Shown: piece by piece, positions 63,872 to 64,000 of the stretch
Position numbering within the stretch: position 1 is the stretch's first letter
Layout of the letters: each line of letters starts with the position of its first letter
Assembly (NCBI RefSeq): GCF_014324365.1
Contig: NZ_QEIG01000010.1
Location: 174,575-238,574 of the forward strand
Direction: 5' to 3'
DNA: 64,000 nt
Source of the DNA: Algoriphagus sp. AK58
GTDB lineage: Bacteria > Bacteroidota > Bacteroidia > Cytophagales > Cyclobacteriaceae
Translations under genes and position numbers: made by a program
Notes under the pieces: model-generated
The model's input: the letters and a program-made list of their open reading frames with translations, nothing else
Database searches by the model: none
What the model was told of the DNA's origin: nothing

Positions 63872-64000
63872 AGCCTGCGGCTGTTGTCCAGTTTTCCGCT
63901 AAAGCTGTTGTCAGGTTGTCCGCTACGCCGTTACCCGCCTTCTGCTGAATTCTAACCCCGACAACGGGACAACTGGACAACCCGACTTCGCGAAGCCGAC
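63696..64000. other. 305-base repeat region at right edge
   Basis: No gene is supportable. It holds two further copies of the wzm 3' end inside 88-base units (63696-63871) and then an octamer array on both strands (63880-63990). A Wzt-type ATPase gene expected after wzm must start beyond base 64000 if present. Confidence 0.7.
63880..63990. repeat. Octamer repeats in opposing orientation
   Basis: On the - strand (63880-63922) ggacaacc, tgacaaca, gctttagc, ggaaaact and ggacaaca lie in 8-base register; on the + strand (63959-63990) cgacaacg, ggacaact, ggacaacc and cgacttcg do. The two halves point towards each other around a short spacer. Confidence 0.75.

Noticed and set aside
61637..64000. 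CRISPR array or integron attC sites
   Set aside because: Octamers are too short and without unique spacers for CRISPR, and the 88-base unit carries a gene tail and lacks the attC core-site layout and any nearby integrase.

Overview
The window looks like chromosomal DNA of a member of the Bacteroidota, probably a Cytophagales organism of the Cyclobacteriaceae/Algoriphagus type. This is inferred from a type IX secretion type B C-terminal domain and SprB-like repeats at 36832-42924, lipoproteins and exported proteins typical of the phylum, weak Shine-Dalgarno signals, and -7 boxes of the TAnnTTTG form. I saw no rRNA, tRNA, CRISPR array or transposase gene.

From 226 to 50756 lies one very large surface polysaccharide locus, all on the + strand. 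Its left part has glycosyltransferases, a polymerase/ligase-like membrane protein, a WecG/TagA transferase, a Wzi-like outer-membrane protein and two nucleotide-sugar dehydrogenases. Next come the Wza and Wzc export and length-control proteins and an ABC-type half transporter that may act as the lipid-linked oligosaccharide flippase. A long AT-rich stretch (about 12.3-29 kb) holds a sugar aminotransferase, many GT2/GT4 glycosyltransferases, an FkbM methyltransferase, a second polymerase/ligase-like protein and a CapK-like adenylating enzyme. The right part has an SDR epimerase, two asparagine-synthase-like amidotransferases, two FdtA-like ketoisomerases with an FdtC-like acetyltransferase (dTDP-3-acetamido-3,6-dideoxyhexose), a 2030-residue lectin/SprB-repeat adhesin, a sialic-acid set (NeuB, NeuC, NeuA), a polyprenol-sugar synthase/GT-C pair and a WecA/MraY-type initiating transferase. 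Together they describe a complex, acidic, N-acetylated heteropolysaccharide, with UDP-hexuronic acids, dTDP-Fuc3NAc-type and CMP-sialic-type donors, built on an undecaprenyl carrier and exported through Wza/Wzc.

From 51362 to 55708 is a separate operon of four exported proteins of unknown role: a lipoprotein, two small secreted proteins and a leucine-rich-repeat protein. Strong terminators lie before and after it, and an identical palindrome precedes both it and the next operon. From 56063 to 61636 are four large multi-membrane GT-C-like proteins, three on + and one on - with a 40-bp convergent overlap.

The right end (62263-64000) starts a second export module: a winged-helix/nucleotidyltransferase-like regulator and a Wzm-type ABC permease. 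It sits among unusual non-coding repeats: arrays with an exact 8-base period, and an 88-base tandem unit that re-copies the 3' end of the permease gene twice more. These repeats are the least explained structures in the window.
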